A DNA stretch of 64,000 bases from Sphingomonas sp. 37zxx (GTDB lineage: Bacteria > Pseudomonadota > Alphaproteobacteria > Sphingomonadales > Sphingomonadaceae). Below, one piece after another: positions 63,348 to 64,000 of this stretch; the stretch's first letter is position 1, and every line of letters starts with the position of its first letter. The stretch covers positions 1 to 64,000 of the forward strand of contig NZ_JROH01000001.1 in NCBI RefSeq assembly GCF_000786205.1, read 5' to 3'. The notes beneath the pieces were generated by a model. That model saw only the letters and a program-made list of their open reading frames with translations. It searched no databases and was not told the DNA's origin. The position numbers and the translations under genes were made by a program.

Positions 63348-64000
63348 TCAGCCGCCTGACAGCTCGAAACGCAGGCTCATCGTCTTCCAGCTTTCCACCG
63401 GCACCCCGCCGCGTGTCGCCGGTTTGAACCGCCAGCGCGCCAATGCGTGCCGCCGGGTTGCATCGAACAGCCCCGGTGAGACCGCGCTGACCTGTTCGAC
63501 CGCCTGGACTCGCCCGTCGATGCCGATCAGCACGCGCACCACCACGCGGCCTTCGCGCTCGGCGCGGCGTTCGGCGGCGGGATATTCGGGCTGGAAGGCG
63601 TTGGCGAAGCGCGGGTCGATCTCGGCCCCGATCAGTGCGGGGGGCGCGGGTTCAGCTGGCACCGATCCGCTGCCGCTGCCCGTAACTGCCCCGCCCGGTG
63701 GCAGCGCTAGCGGCTGTATCGGCTGCAGGATCGTCGTCGACCCGAAGTTAGAGTTAGGCACCGGCAAATTGACGATCGGCGTCGGTTTGAACGGCAGCGG
63801 TGCCGGTGCGGGCTGCACCCGATCGACGCGCGGCTGCTCGATCGGTTCGGGGGGCGGTGGCGGATCGAGCGGGATGTGTATGATCGTCAAAGGGCCGTCG
63901 GGCCGAATGGTCGTCGGAACCACGCCGGTGGTCATTAACAGCGCAAGCAGCCCGGCATTGACCGCGACCGCCGCGCCCAAGCCGACCGATTTTCCCTTGC
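63348..64000 (-). CDS. TonB-like energy transducer, 5' end beyond window
   Basis: The partial protein has an N-terminal hydrophobic helix (VAVNAGLLALLMTTGVVPTT), a proline-rich periplasmic linker (PLDPPPPPEPIEQP), and a TonB C-terminal domain (EYPAAERRAEREGRVVVRVL, then ALARWRFKPATRGGVPVESW). It transmits proton-motive force to outer-membrane receptors, numerous in sphingomonads. The frame continues past base 64000 at the codons K-G-K-S-V-G-L, so the true start is outside. Confidence 0.87.
   Translation of the reverse strand, partial: KGKSVGLGAAVAVNAGLLALLMTTGVVPTTIRPDGPLTIIHIPLDPPPPPEPIEQPRVDRVQPAPAPLPFKPTPIVNLPVPNSNFGSTTILQPIQPLALPPGGAVTGSGSGSVPAEPAPPALIGAEIDPRFANAFQPEYPAAERRAEREGRVVVRVLIGIDGRVQAVEQVSAVSPGLFDATRRHALARWRFKPATRGGVPVESWKTMSLRFELSGG

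Overview
The window is about 64 kb of GC-rich chromosome from an alphaproteobacterium, most likely Sphingomonas or a close sphingomonad. The reasons are a crtY-crtI-crtB carotenoid cluster, a class I lysyl-tRNA synthetase, a hemC-hemD-mitofilin-like block, a RibB protein with a degenerate second domain, a DUF1674 (SDHAF4-type) protein, the rsmB-rpe-heparinase-purH order, and many short palindromic intergenic repeats. No database search was possible. All names rest on motifs and family resemblance read by eye.

Layout. 1-1950 is accessory DNA: a broken AlpA-like regulator, a 5'-truncated DUF2274 gene fused head to head with a 5'-truncated SRAP gene, an intact SRAP gene, and then tRNA-Gly(GCC), whose 3' end faces this debris. 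It looks like the eroded edge of an integrative element at a tRNA attachment site. 2203-6964 holds a thioredoxin-TPR protein, a Lon-N protein, a Trm112-like protein, a flavoprotein and a DEAD-box helicase. 7195-11445 is the carotenoid cluster with a LOG-family gene inside it. 11455-14998 has two PH-domain membrane proteins, a glutathione S-transferase and a hypothetical gene. 15337-23304 has lysK, a ferredoxin reductase-like flavoprotein, a DUF72 protein, glutaminase and a glutarate-type CoA-transferase/glutaryl-CoA dehydrogenase pair. 23318-32935 is housekeeping: mitofilin-like protein, hemD, hemC, tsaD, gpsA, SDHAF4-like, htpX, rsmB, rpe and a heparinase-family protein. purH (33171-34736) follows, boxed in by a 169-bp inverted repeat pair. 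35017-45124 has a flippase, polA, a serine hydrolase, nadB, an ABC ATPase, a zinc-finger protein and tldD. 45146-48274 has a ccdAB module, a DUF2007 protein and glnK-amtB with a sigma-54 promoter and a terminator. 48318-53644 has a DUF442 protein, purA and a large hybrid histidine kinase. 53762-59342 has an FAH-family hydrolase, a GNAT protein and a branched-chain 2-oxoacid dehydrogenase operon. 59373-64000 has a DUF454 protein and the riboflavin operon ribD-ribE-ribB-ribH, behind a small membrane protein and a TonB-like gene cut by the window edge.

Most of the window is ordinary core genome. The signals most worth a second look are the two-module inverted repeats around purH, whose ends also supply the stop codons of both neighbouring genes; a 134-bp palindromic element carried in frame inside the E2 dehydrogenase gene; a related palindrome that supplies the likely ribosome binding site of the E1-beta gene; and the recombination debris next to tRNA-Gly. 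I did not find a clear new multi-gene system, CRISPR array, phage or complete transposon.
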